Translations under genes and position numbers: made by a program
Notes under the pieces: model-generated
Told to the model about the DNA's origin: nothing
The model's database searches: none
Seen by the model: only the letters and a program-made list of their open reading frames with translations
Assembly: GCF_003236175.1 (NCBI RefSeq)
Contig: NZ_QKTW01000027.1
Location: forward strand, 125,600-189,599
DNA length: 64,000 nucleotides
From: Taibaiella soli
GTDB taxonomy: Bacteria; Bacteroidota; Bacteroidia; Chitinophagales; Chitinophagaceae
Reading direction: 5' to 3'
Part shown: piece after piece, positions 53,459 through 62,402 of the stretch
How positions within the stretch are numbered: the stretch's first letter is position 1
Layout of the letters: each line of letters opens with the position of its first letter

Positions 53459-54109
53459 ATGAATTTTCGCCGCATACTCGTTTTCTACCGTATTCCCATT
53501 GCAGTAGCATTGATGGCCCTCGGATTTTGGCTCGGTTTCTCTGTTACCTGGTGGGTCGCCTGGATTCCGATGCTTATTTCGCTGCTGATGATTTTCGCCC
53601 ATTTCTTTATTGGTCCGATGTCCCTTATCCAGGGCTATATTGAATCTGGCGATATGGAAGGCGCTCAAAAACTGCTGGATAAAGTAAAATATCCGAACCT
53701 GCTCTACAAGCCGATCCGTTCTTCTTACTATATGCTCCGTGCCAACATGTCTACGATGACTGATGACCTTGACAAAGCAGAAGCTGATCTGCGCAAAGGC
53801 CTGGAAGCTGGCTTGCCGGAAAAAGAATACGAAGGAACTGCTTATCTGCAGCTGGGTTCAATTGCTTATAAAAAAGGCAACACTAAAGAAGCTTACGAAC
53901 ATCTGCGCAAAGCCATTAAAATTGGTCTGCCGGACAGAGACAACGAAGCAACTGCTTACCTTCAGCTTTCAGCTATTGCAATGAACCGTCGCGATTTCCG
54001 TGGTGCAAAAATGTATTTTGCGAAAGCAAAATCCTGCAAACCTACCAACAAACAAGTGGTAGATCAGATCAACGAAATGAGTAAATACATTTCCCGCATT
54101 CCAGGTTAA
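53459..54109 (+). CDS. Membrane-anchored TPR protein
   Basis: A 216-residue protein with two N-terminal transmembrane helices (about 10-29, 31-55) followed by tetratricopeptide repeats (about 60-210: YLQLGSIAYKKGNTKEAYEHLRKA and AYLQLSAIAMNRRDFRGAK). Probably an inner-membrane scaffold for protein interactions; no partner can be named. The ATG at 53459 fits the promoter and replaces a longer TTG-initiated reading. Single gene ended by a terminator. Confidence 0.82.
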   Translation: MNFRRILVFYRIPIAVALMALGFWLGFSVTWWVAWIPMLISLLMIFAHFFIGPMSLIQGYIESGDMEGAQKLLDKVKYPNLLYKPIRSSYYMLRANMSTMTDDLDKAEADLRKGLEAGLPEKEYEGTAYLQLGSIAYKKGNTKEAYEHLRKAIKIGLPDRDNEATAYLQLSAIAMNRRDFRGAKMYFAKAKSCKPTNKQVVDQINEMSKYISRIPG

Positions 54110-54135
54110 TGCATTTTGACGAATAATAAATAAAG

Positions 54136-54167
54136 AAGCCTTCCAACATTCATGTCGGAAGGCTTTT
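54136..54167. terminator. Bidirectional terminator
   Basis: AAGCCTTCC (54136-54144) pairs with GGAAGGCTT (54157-54165), with an inner ACAT/ATGT stem, between convergent genes; TTTTG follows. Confidence 0.85.
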
Positions 54168-54168
54168 G

Positions 54169-54708
54169 TTATTTCAGCCAGTTGAGGATATTAAATATGA
54201 CAATTACAATCCCACAAACCTTGGTCGTAAGCGATCGTCGCGATTTGATATCTTGAAGGTAAATACCCAATACTATCAGCAAATCCAGTTGGTCATCTGA
54301 AGGTTCGTTTATTTCAATTGTATTGCTCCTTTTGAACAAGCCTTCCGGCTTGCCTGAGTTCATCATGATCCGCTCAGTCAGTTGCCATTGCCATTCATGA
54401 GCTAAGATTCCGCCCGCACTCCATCGATAACAAGTGCCATTGCTTAGCGCCAGCGTACACATTGGCGTTATATTAAACACGTTTCCTGTTTCAATCGTGG
54501 CAATTTGGTTGGCATTTTCATCGAAAATCAGAATACGATTCCTAAAAAAAACTTTGTTGACGAAGGTGAATTGGTGATTGTTTAAACTGGCGGTAATTGT
54601 GTTTCCAAACCATGTTTCTTTCCCAAGTTTCCCAATTTTCAGATTATCACAAAAGATCGAATAGGAGTCTTCCAGCGGACCGGTTTTGTAGCATATAGTC
54701 GGATACAT
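54169..54708 (-). CDS. Hypothetical protein, beta-rich with C-terminal helix
   Basis: A 179-residue protein without a family that I can name. Repeated short strands (KIGKLGKETWFGNTITA, FTFVNKVFFRNRILIFD) look like a beta-barrel of the tubby/LURP type, and the C-terminus (TKVCGIVIVIFNILNWLK) is a likely membrane anchor. Both are impressions, not identifications. Alone between a terminator and the SGNH gene. Confidence 0.55.
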   Translation of the reverse strand: MYPTICYKTGPLEDSYSIFCDNLKIGKLGKETWFGNTITASLNNHQFTFVNKVFFRNRILIFDENANQIATIETGNVFNITPMCTLALSNGTCYRWSAGGILAHEWQWQLTERIMMNSGKPEGLFKRSNTIEINEPSDDQLDLLIVLGIYLQDIKSRRSLTTKVCGIVIVIFNILNWLK

Positions 54709-54932
54709 AAAACTAGATGTTGAGATAGTTCTATGATATCAATTATTATGCCGTTTCTAACAAAACGCGAATCGGGTAGGTATGACTGCATCGGCCATCG
54801 ATTATAGGGGAAATGTACAATAGCAGCACTACAGATGAACGAAATGCGACGCAACACAGTTTAACCGGAGTGGAATGGCTCGTATCAAAACAAGATACAG
54901 CCGAGATATTTGGGTCTTCTTCGCATGGATGT

Positions 54933-55940
54933 TTATGGATTTGTGCTGTATATAATATTCATAATGCTGTCGCCGACCATTGGCCTGTAGTGGCTGTTTT
55001 CATAATAGTGGCGGATATCGGCCGTAAAATAATTCGCACCGGAGAAATCATATAACCGGTTTCCGAAGACCGATTGTAGAAATTCGATATCCTTTGGATT
55101 AAATTTTACCTGTTCATACAAAGGACTTAAAACGACCTTATACTCAGTATGATTCTTCTCAAATATTCTGGCGATTTCACGAAGCATAAAAGCATTCTGT
55201 CCCTCGATTTGTACTTCAGGCGATGTTGTTTCGCCGTTTCGCTTATAAAATATCGCCTCGTGCTTTTTATAATAAGCATCGGGATTGTCGCGCAATTCCT
55301 TTTCCTGGGCAAGACTGTATTGATCGTTCGTAATCGTATCGTAAGTTGTTGGTCGCGGCATAAGGATACTGCCCATCCATGACTGATAGCCGTTTAATTG
55401 GGCGCTGTAAAATGCAGTGATGAAACGGAAATTTGCGTAAGCTTTGAAAAACGTTAACTGATAATCCCAATTGCTTCCTCCGGAAATAACAGGATCTTTT
55501 TTATGAATAAACTGATCAAAGTCTCTTGCCGGACCGAACGACGCATTGCGGCACAATATAACCAGTGCATATTTTAACGGCGCCTGAATTGAATCCAGAT
55601 ATCGAACTTTCCGATAGATTCCATAGGTTGTTTCACAAGAAGCATCAAATAAAAACGGCTTAGCGTCAGATGGCAGATGTTTCTTCCATGATGCTGCTCT
55701 ATAAGCCTTTGTCCGGGAACTCCCGAAAATAAAAGCATTATATCCATAGCGGTCTTTATTGCGCAAATAAGTTTGAGTGGAAACACGTTCGCGATTGAGG
55801 CCAACAATAGATCCGGAATAATCAGAATAATGAAATACTACCTTAAACGGATCAAAATAGAGATAACTGCCCACCAGCAACACTACAATTACCAGTGGAA
55901 AAGCTAAAAACAAAAATGTCCGTTTAAGAAACCTCTTCAT
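54933..55940 (-). CDS. SGNH-hydrolase-like membrane-anchored partner of MBOAT
   Basis: A 335-residue protein with one N-terminal helix (7-29) and a periplasmic SGNH-like domain. FIFGSSRTKAY (Ser74 or Ser75) is the block I nucleophile loop, and YYENSHYRPMVGD carries the catalytic His317 of block V. Related to DltD/AlgJ/AlgX-type partners that move acyl groups delivered by an MBOAT protein onto a cell-envelope polymer. It starts 1 base after the MBOAT stop, so they form a functional pair. Confidence 0.82.
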   Translation of the reverse strand: MKRFLKRTFLFLAFPLVIVVLLVGSYLYFDPFKVVFHYSDYSGSIVGLNRERVSTQTYLRNKDRYGYNAFIFGSSRTKAYRAASWKKHLPSDAKPFLFDASCETTYGIYRKVRYLDSIQAPLKYALVILCRNASFGPARDFDQFIHKKDPVISGGSNWDYQLTFFKAYANFRFITAFYSAQLNGYQSWMGSILMPRPTTYDTITNDQYSLAQEKELRDNPDAYYKKHEAIFYKRNGETTSPEVQIEGQNAFMLREIARIFEKNHTEYKVVLSPLYEQVKFNPKDIEFLQSVFGNRLYDFSGANYFTADIRHYYENSHYRPMVGDSIMNIIYSTNP

Positions 55941-55941
55941 T

Positions 55942-57378
55942 TCAAAATTGAAAATAGATGAACTGTTGTGGTTTGCCAGAATAGAGGTACATCAGAAACA
56001 AGAGCAGATAATAGAAGCTCCATCGCCCGGTTGTTCGCCAGTTTTGCCCCAGTTTAGCGATGGCATAAGGTTCTTCACGCCCCAGCCATTCAATCGCCAT
56101 AAACACTGTCAATAACAGAAATTCTGTTTTGAAAAGTGGTTGCGGAATTGTGAAAAATGATCTGGAAAAAATGATACCTATATAGTGAAACGCATCAGGA
56201 AGACTCGGTGCACGGAAAACGGTAAGCGCCAGAGTAGTCAACAAAAAAGTAAAAATGATGCTGAAAAATTCGCGCAGCGACGGAAGCAGCTTGCCTTTAG
56301 CGGCAATATCAAGATATTGGCGGTTTGTATTAAGCAATACAGACGGCATAATGAACACTGCATGCATAAATCCCCAGGTGACACGCGTCCAGCTGGCGCC
56401 ATGCCAAAAACCGCTTACAATAAAAATGATAAACACATTACGCGCTCTTTTCCATTTACTGCCTTTGCTGCCACCGAGCGGGATGTATAGATAATCTCTA
56501 AACCACGAGGAAAGTGAAATATGCCATCGACGCCAAAATTCGGCGACGTTTCTCGAAAAGAAAGGGTAGGAGAAATTGCGCAACAACTCTACGCCTAAAA
56601 GGCGCGCCAGGCCTAAAGCGATATCTGAATAACCGGAAAAATCACCATAGACCTGAAATGAAAACATGATAGCGCCCAGCAGCAACGTACTCCCTGAATA
56701 ATGCGTATAGTTACCCCAAAGCTGATCTACAAATCCTGCACAAGTGTCGGCGATCACTATTTTTTTAAATAAACCCCAGAGTATTTGCCGGAGGCCGTCT
56801 ATCGCTTTTGCCTTATCAAAATGTCTCGGTTTTTCAATCTGTGGCAGTAAATGTGTAGCCCGCTCAATAGGGCCTGCAACTAATAAAGGAAAGAAACTAA
56901 CGAATACTGAATAATCTACCCAGTTGGTAGTTGGTTCTATCTTCCGGTTATAAATATCAAATACATAAGACAGTCCATGAAAGGTATAAAACGATATGCC
57001 AACCGGAAGTATGATGCTCAGCGAGTAGGGATTAGCCTTTAGCCCGAATAGAAGCAAAAAGTCGGCGGCCGAATGAGCAAAGAAATTGTAGTACTTGAAA
57101 AATCCAAGGAACCCGAGATTTACCAAAACGCTGATCAGCAACCACGATTTCCGTTTCCCTTGCGTCTCCGATCTGAAAATCATCAGGCCGGAAAAATAAT
57201 CGAGGAAAGTAGAAAACACCAACAGGAAAAGAAATCGCCAGTCCCAACAACTGTAAAAGAAATAACTGGAAATCAGTAACAGTAGGTTTTGTTTCCTCAG
57301 TGACTTATTGAGAACAAACCAATACAGAAAAAAAACTATGACGAAAAAAAGTAAAAATTGTAGGGAATTAAACAGCAT
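55942..57378 (-). CDS. MBOAT-family O-acyltransferase (AlgI/DltB-like)
   Basis: A 478-residue multi-spanning acyltransferase (about ten helices). The conserved active-site region is SGFWHGASW (His326), with the second conserved His286 in WRRWHISLSSWFRDYLYIPLG. It resembles AlgI and PatA, which pass acetyl groups across the membrane to periplasmic SGNH acetyltransferases. The next gene is such a partner. The acylated polymer (exopolysaccharide, LPS or peptidoglycan) is not shown by the neighbourhood. Confidence 0.94.
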   Translation of the reverse strand: MLFNSLQFLLFFVIVFFLYWFVLNKSLRKQNLLLLISSYFFYSCWDWRFLFLLVFSTFLDYFSGLMIFRSETQGKRKSWLLISVLVNLGFLGFFKYYNFFAHSAADFLLLFGLKANPYSLSIILPVGISFYTFHGLSYVFDIYNRKIEPTTNWVDYSVFVSFFPLLVAGPIERATHLLPQIEKPRHFDKAKAIDGLRQILWGLFKKIVIADTCAGFVDQLWGNYTHYSGSTLLLGAIMFSFQVYGDFSGYSDIALGLARLLGVELLRNFSYPFFSRNVAEFWRRWHISLSSWFRDYLYIPLGGSKGSKWKRARNVFIIFIVSGFWHGASWTRVTWGFMHAVFIMPSVLLNTNRQYLDIAAKGKLLPSLREFFSIIFTFLLTTLALTVFRAPSLPDAFHYIGIIFSRSFFTIPQPLFKTEFLLLTVFMAIEWLGREEPYAIAKLGQNWRTTGRWSFYYLLLFLMYLYSGKPQQFIYFQF

Positions 57379-57572
57379 CTCTGCTGCAATATTGCAATTT
57401 TTTCAGTGTATAATCTAGGATTTTGCATGAAATTATTTCCTTCTAAAGCTTGCATACCAGAGCGAATTGAAGAAATTAGGCATTTCCGATTATGCAATTA
57501 ATGTGTATATCCCGAAGTATCATTCGCGTCTGCAAAATCTATTCCGATTGCACCGGAACGTTGCGAAAGTTT

Positions 57573-58595
57573 TTATTTTCCCACACATTCCAGCGAATAC
57601 CGCACCAATGCGCCCATGGTTTTACATTGCAGAAACTGATCGTCTTTATAAAATTCAGCTAGTTCTGATTTTAGCTGCAATACTTTTTCTGGTTTCGAAA
57701 TGGTGTCGGCCTCCATCGATTCCAACAAAGCGTTCAACTGTTTTCCTGCAGCTTTCATACGCCTTACAATCAGGGAGCGTTCTTCCTGCTGATATTGTTC
57801 GATATTTTCAGCGGAAAGCAATTCCTGAACCAACAGCACCAATGCATAGTTTTCTTTAAAGAACTGCGGTAAATAAAGATTTTTCCGGCCTTCATAACTT
57901 TGCTGATCAAAATCAATTGCACGAATACGAAACTGCACCTCTTCAAAATCAGGTGTGATGTCAAAAACATAGTTGTAAGAACGCATATCGCCCAAAAGCC
58001 TTACAAAACAACGCTCATTAAACTTCACCAGTTCTTTGGCAATACGTACTTTATTAAACTCTGGATTGTTCAGGTAAAACTGAATAAACTGGTCGCCGGG
58101 AATGCCTGCAATATGTTCTTCCACCAGCGTAGCCTCGTTTACAAAATAGTTGATTCGCGAAGGCGAAAGAATATGTTCCAGCTCTAGTCCATAAATGCGG
58201 CTGGCATCGGCCCGTTTGATATAGAAATAGTCATAGTTATCATTAAAATTGTTCACGATTTTGATGCGGAATGGGTGCGAATTACCAAACGTACAATAGT
58301 CCACACGCTCCACATGCAGATGTTTGTGCACGCTGCTGTCACCCTCTGTTTTCAAAATGGAATAGATTTGCTTCAGACCTTCATGCAGCAGATGTTGGTC
58401 GTTGGTATTATACAAAGCCATCTCCCAAAGCGTATCCTTGCCATTTTTATCGTAGATCGGAATAGCGCTATCAAAACGAAGCAGATCGTCGTATTGAACC
58501 GGCAGCATAATTTCACGACCATAATAAATAAGGTATTCCCGCAAAATATCATTCACCGGAAAACTGGGCTTCTTCTTCGAGATAGACTGCGTCAT
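57573..58595 (-). CDS. Hypothetical protein with kinase-like features
   Basis: A 340-residue cytoplasmic protein that I do not recognise. Several segments follow the order of atypical protein kinases/aminoglycoside kinases: a YFYIKRAD strand with a central Lys, a VEEHIAG hinge-like stretch, LLGDMRSYNYVFD as a catalytic-loop-like motif (Asp203, Asn208) and IRAIDFDQ as a DFG/IDFD-like motif (Asp228, Asp230). This is inference only. The ATG at 58595 is chosen because the upstream extension (MSTYQRTNMSTYQHK) is encoded by a micro-repeat. Divergent from the sugar transporter. Confidence 0.65.
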   Translation of the reverse strand: MTQSISKKKPSFPVNDILREYLIYYGREIMLPVQYDDLLRFDSAIPIYDKNGKDTLWEMALYNTNDQHLLHEGLKQIYSILKTEGDSSVHKHLHVERVDYCTFGNSHPFRIKIVNNFNDNYDYFYIKRADASRIYGLELEHILSPSRINYFVNEATLVEEHIAGIPGDQFIQFYLNNPEFNKVRIAKELVKFNERCFVRLLGDMRSYNYVFDITPDFEEVQFRIRAIDFDQQSYEGRKNLYLPQFFKENYALVLLVQELLSAENIEQYQQEERSLIVRRMKAAGKQLNALLESMEADTISKPEKVLQLKSELAEFYKDDQFLQCKTMGALVRYSLECVGK

Positions 58596-58628
58596 CGGGT
58601 GTTTATGTTGATACGTCGACATGTTTGT

Positions 58629-58771
58629 ACGTTGATATGTTGACACGTTGATGCGTCACAACATTTCTAAAGTTACAGGTTTCATACAAGGTAAAGTCAA
58701 TGGCAGCTTTAATCCATTAACGAACCACCGTTTTAACCTTTTCACCTATCAACGTACCAACATATCAACGT
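58629..58771. repeat. 24-bp inverted micro-repeat pair in a divergent promoter region
   Basis: 58629-58652 and 58748-58771 are inverted copies, 22 of 24 identical, built from GTTGATATGTTG-like oligomers. They flank the promoter region between the kinase-like gene and the transporter. Confidence 0.75.
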
Positions 58772-58806
58772 ATAACGTATCTTGACGTCCTCAAAAGCAT
58801 TTGCAC

Positions 58807-60240
58807 ATGAACGACGTGGCGCAGCCAAAGTCTTATACATCCGCACTCGTTGCCATTATTTCGGTATTCTTCTTCTGGGGATTCGTAGCCGCTTCCAACG
58901 GTGTACTGATTCCAATGTTCCGAAAACATTTTGATCTCACGCAATTCCAGTCGCAGCTAGTAGATTTCGCCTTTTACATTGCCTATTTCGTAGGCTCGCT
59001 GATTTATTTCCTATGGTCGCTATTTCTTGGTGATCCGTTAAATAAGATCGGTTATAAAAAAGGTCTGATCATCGGTCTGCTGGTTTCTGCCTGTGGCGCT
59101 TTATTATTTATACCTGCGGTAAATGCGGTTTCGTATGGCATTTTCCTTACCGGTCTCTTTGTAATTGGAATTGGTTTTGCATTGCTGCAAATTGTGGCCA
59201 ATCCATTTGTGATTAATCTTGGCGACCCGGCAAAAGGCGCATCCAGATTGAATCTTGCGGGTGGCATCAACTCACTGGGTACTACCATCGGACCAATTAT
59301 TCTGGCCTTTGCGCTTTATGGAAAAATCATTCCCGGCAAAGAAGCTTCCATTGGTTTAGATAACCTGAAAATACCTTACGTAACGCTTGCGGTGGTTTTG
59401 ACAGCACTGGCGTTGCTGATTGCGGCCGTAAAAATGCCCGTGATCAAAAACGAAAGTGTTATCGAACGTAAAGTGGAAGCGTTTCAATATCCGCAGCTCA
59501 CACTCGGCATGATCGCCATCTTTGTGTATGTGGGCGTGGAGGTAACCATTCAAAGTAATCTTGGCGCGTTACTGAAACTGCCGGACATCAAAGGCATCGA
59601 TCATACAATGGTCGATAAATATATCGCACTTTATTGGGGAAGTCTGATGATCGGCCGTATGAGCAGTGCTTTGAAAACATTTAATCTAAGTAAAGGTGTT
59701 TACAATGTACTTTCTATTGTTGTTCCGTTTGTCGTGTTCGGCATTGTGATGTACTTCAGTTCGCTGCGTGGCTTTGAGGTAAATGACCTCTGGAATTATG
59801 CCGCCTGGATTGTAGTATTTATCCTGGTGAAATATGCAGGACAGGAAAAGCCTTCCAAAACCCTCATGTTATTCGGCATTTCGGCCATCGTGATGATGCT
59901 TATCGGTTTGTTTACTACCGGAGACGTTGCGCTGTTTTCATTTATCAGCGGCGGACTTTTCTGCAGTGTAATGTGGCCTTGTATCTTCAATCTGGCAATT
60001 GCCGGTCTGGGAAAATATACCAATCAGGGTTCTTCACTCCTTATTATGATGATTCTCGGTGGGGCAATAATTCCACCGCTGCAGGGCGCCATTTCTGATA
60101 ATCCGTCTATCGGAATACATAATTCATACTGGGTACCGGTTCTGGGATTTGCCTACCTCGCGTGGTACGGTTTTGCTTCCCGTCGTATTTTGCAAAAACA
60201 AGGAATAGACTATGACACAAACACTGGCGCTGGGCATTGA
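58807..60240 (+). CDS. Sugar MFS transporter (FucP/GluP type)
   Basis: A 477-residue major-facilitator protein of twelve helices that imports a hexose with protons. FFFWGFVAASNGVLIPMF in helix 1, VDFAFYIAYFVGS, and NPFVINLGDPAKGASRLNLAGG between helices 4 and 5 are typical of the glucose/galactose/fucose permease group. ATG at 58807 is preferred to the TTG at 58801. It overlaps the ROK kinase gene by 29 bases, so imported sugar is probably phosphorylated by that kinase. Confidence 0.92.
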   Translation: MNDVAQPKSYTSALVAIISVFFFWGFVAASNGVLIPMFRKHFDLTQFQSQLVDFAFYIAYFVGSLIYFLWSLFLGDPLNKIGYKKGLIIGLLVSACGALLFIPAVNAVSYGIFLTGLFVIGIGFALLQIVANPFVINLGDPAKGASRLNLAGGINSLGTTIGPIILAFALYGKIIPGKEASIGLDNLKIPYVTLAVVLTALALLIAAVKMPVIKNESVIERKVEAFQYPQLTLGMIAIFVYVGVEVTIQSNLGALLKLPDIKGIDHTMVDKYIALYWGSLMIGRMSSALKTFNLSKGVYNVLSIVVPFVVFGIVMYFSSLRGFEVNDLWNYAAWIVVFILVKYAGQEKPSKTLMLFGISAIVMMLIGLFTTGDVALFSFISGGLFCSVMWPCIFNLAIAGLGKYTNQGSSLLIMMILGGAIIPPLQGAISDNPSIGIHNSYWVPVLGFAYLAWYGFASRRILQKQGIDYDTNTGAGH

Positions 60241-61153
60241 TATCGGCGGCACCAATACATCTTTCGGCATCGTAAACCGCCGTGGTGAAATTGTAGCAAA
60301 AGGCGGCATGCGTACCAAAGATTATCCGGTACTGTCCACGTTTTTGCAGGCTTTAAAAAAAGAAATCAGTCCATTATTAGAACAAGTAGGCCATGAAAAT
60401 ATCGCAGGGTGTGGGGTAGGAGCGCCCAATGGCAATTTTTACACCGGCGAAATTGCATTTGCACCAAACCTCCCGTGGGAAGGCGTTATTCCGTTAGCTA
60501 AACTGATCGGTGATACCTTTCAGATGAAGGTGACGCTTACCAACGATGCTAATGCGGCGGCGCTGGGAGAAATGATGTACGGTGCAGCGAAAGGGATGAA
60601 AGATTTCATCCTCGTAACATTAGGCACGGGTGTTGGCAGCGGTTTTGTATCTAACGGGCAAATGATCTATGGTGCGGACGGTTTTGCCGGTGAACTCGGT
60701 CACGTGATCTCGGTTCGCGACGGTCGCTTGTGTGGCTGCGGACGTCATGGTTGTCTGGAACAGTACACATCTGCTTCCGGGATTATTAAAACTGCCGAAT
60801 TATGGCTCGAAGAACGCGATGATGAAACAGTGCTGCGCCCACTAAAAGGAAAAGTCGGAGGCCGCGATATTCATCATGCAGCAGAAAATGGCGATGCGTT
60901 TGCCTTGGAGATCTTCAACTATACAGCAAAAATTTTGGGTCAGACATTAGCTGACGCCGTGGCAATTACTTCGCCTGAAGCTATTATTTTTTTTGGTGGA
61001 TTAGCAAAAAGCGGAGACCTGCTTTTGGCCCCCGCTCATTTGTATATGGAGATGAATTTACTCCGCGTTTATAAAAATAAAGTTCAGTTTATTCAGTCAG
61101 CGTTACCAGATTCTGACGCAGCGATATTAGGCGCCAGTGCGCTGGTTTGGTAG
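60212..61153 (+). CDS. ROK-family sugar kinase (glucokinase-like)
   Basis: A 313-residue kinase: ATP-binding DIGGTNTSFGIV (9-20), TNDANAAALGE with the catalytic Asp, and the ROK zinc motif CGCGRHGCLEQY. ExGH is represented by GELGHVI. The companion transporter suggests a glucose, galactose or N-acetylhexosamine substrate. Start ATG at 60212 lies within the transporter gene. Its 3' end overlaps the convergent CPBP-like gene by 61 bases. Confidence 0.93.
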   Translation: MTQTLALGIDIGGTNTSFGIVNRRGEIVAKGGMRTKDYPVLSTFLQALKKEISPLLEQVGHENIAGCGVGAPNGNFYTGEIAFAPNLPWEGVIPLAKLIGDTFQMKVTLTNDANAAALGEMMYGAAKGMKDFILVTLGTGVGSGFVSNGQMIYGADGFAGELGHVISVRDGRLCGCGRHGCLEQYTSASGIIKTAELWLEERDDETVLRPLKGKVGGRDIHHAAENGDAFALEIFNYTAKILGQTLADAVAITSPEAIIFFGGLAKSGDLLLAPAHLYMEMNLLRVYKNKVQFIQSALPDSDAAILGASALVW

Positions 61154-62043
61154 GATAATATTTCAAGGTTGAACGATTCTGCAGCAGGCATTTCTTCTTT
61201 AGTAAGTGCCTGCTTATTTCTTTTATGGGCGATGCGCTGATGTACTGTCGATTTGTAAAACAGATGATTGCAAACTACTGCAGCAACTACTGCCGAAAGT
61301 ATGTAGAATACACCGGTATCATGCAGAAAGAAGACGCTGCCGTCATGGCGCGCAGTTTCTGTCGGAGCGATAACTACATGGAATACATACATGCAAAGAC
61401 CTTGGATCACAATGCCCGGAGTAATGCTTTTGCTCAATATTCTGAAATACGTAATCACAAAGCTTAGCGAAACCATTAAAATCGTAAACATGGGTAAGCT
61501 AAACCATAGTGGTGTATCGGAATACATAAACCGGGTATGAATAATCAACGGGTATTGGCATACCGCAGAGATCAAACCAATGTACAAGCTCGTTTTGCGG
61601 AAGCCATATAACTTTAGAAAATTGCTGAGGAGAAAACCACGCCACATCATTTCCTGCAATGCAGCAAATGTCAATGTCAGGGGCAAACCAATCACAACCA
61701 ATGCCGGATTGATTGCTATGTTTCCACTGATAATCGTTGTTTCGGCGAGCAGATTCAACCCATAAGGTACCCAGCAAATCAAGACGGCAACCATCAATGC
61801 TTGGCTGAGGTATCTGTTTTTCGCCCGCTTAAACGCAAAGCTTTTAAAATCTTTCCCATAAATAAATGCTGAGACAAATGCACTTAAACCAATAATCCCA
61901 GCATAAATGCCATTTGCTCTGAGACTGTCGTGTGCAGGCCCAACGTGCAGATAGCTACTGGCCAGGAGCATCCCAGCCATTACAAGCACCAAACTTAGTA
62001 ACACGGCGAAGCCAATTTTTTTCGTAGGTAGATTTGTAAACAT
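61093..62043 (-). CDS. CPBP (CaaX protease-like) membrane protein
   Basis: A 316-residue membrane protein of about eight helices. The CPBP core ALQEMMWRGFLLSNFL corresponds to the EExxxR motif but with Gln in place of the first Glu, so proteolytic activity is uncertain. A later HTRFMY and FHVVIAP segment contain candidate His ligands. The ATG at 62043 is used rather than the TTG at 62067. The soluble C-terminus is antisense to the ROK gene end. Function unknown. Confidence 0.75.
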   Translation of the reverse strand: MFTNLPTKKIGFAVLLSLVLVMAGMLLASSYLHVGPAHDSLRANGIYAGIIGLSAFVSAFIYGKDFKSFAFKRAKNRYLSQALMVAVLICWVPYGLNLLAETTIISGNIAINPALVVIGLPLTLTFAALQEMMWRGFLLSNFLKLYGFRKTSLYIGLISAVCQYPLIIHTRFMYSDTPLWFSLPMFTILMVSLSFVITYFRILSKSITPGIVIQGLCMYVFHVVIAPTETARHDGSVFFLHDTGVFYILSAVVAAVVCNHLFYKSTVHQRIAHKRNKQALTKEEMPAAESFNLEILSYQTSALAPNIAASESGNAD

Positions 62044-62402
62044 CTTTCGGGGAATTTGGGTAATCAATGTGCTTTATTTCAATCTGGGAGCTAAATAAAT
62101 AAATAAATCACTAATAGGTTGTAACTCGATTGTTAATGTCATCTAATTCACGTTCGAATAACAAAATAACCCCGCTCAAAAATCGCGCCAGATGAGCCAC
62201 TGATTTCAAAAAAAATCTGCATTTCCCCTTTGGCATTCGGTAAAAATCTTATTTAGACTGAACTCTAACGAACAAATAAATATCCCTGAAAATACATTAA
62301 AAATTATTCACATCCCACCACATAATATAATGAACAATACAAAAAAAGGTTGTCCCGTAAAGCAGGGACAACCTTTAAATTATCTATCAGTTCAACTGAG
62401 GA
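62044..62402. other. AT-rich intergenic region
   Basis: A 359-base gap between two minus-strand genes, holding the promoter of the CPBP-like gene and the terminator of the DUF6600-like gene. No coding frame. Confidence 0.5.
62345..62376 (-). terminator. Terminator of the DUF6600-type gene
   Basis: AAAGGTTGTCCC (62345-62356) and GGGACAACCTTT (62365-62376) form a perfect 12-bp stem; on the minus strand a run of seven T follows. Confidence 0.92.
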
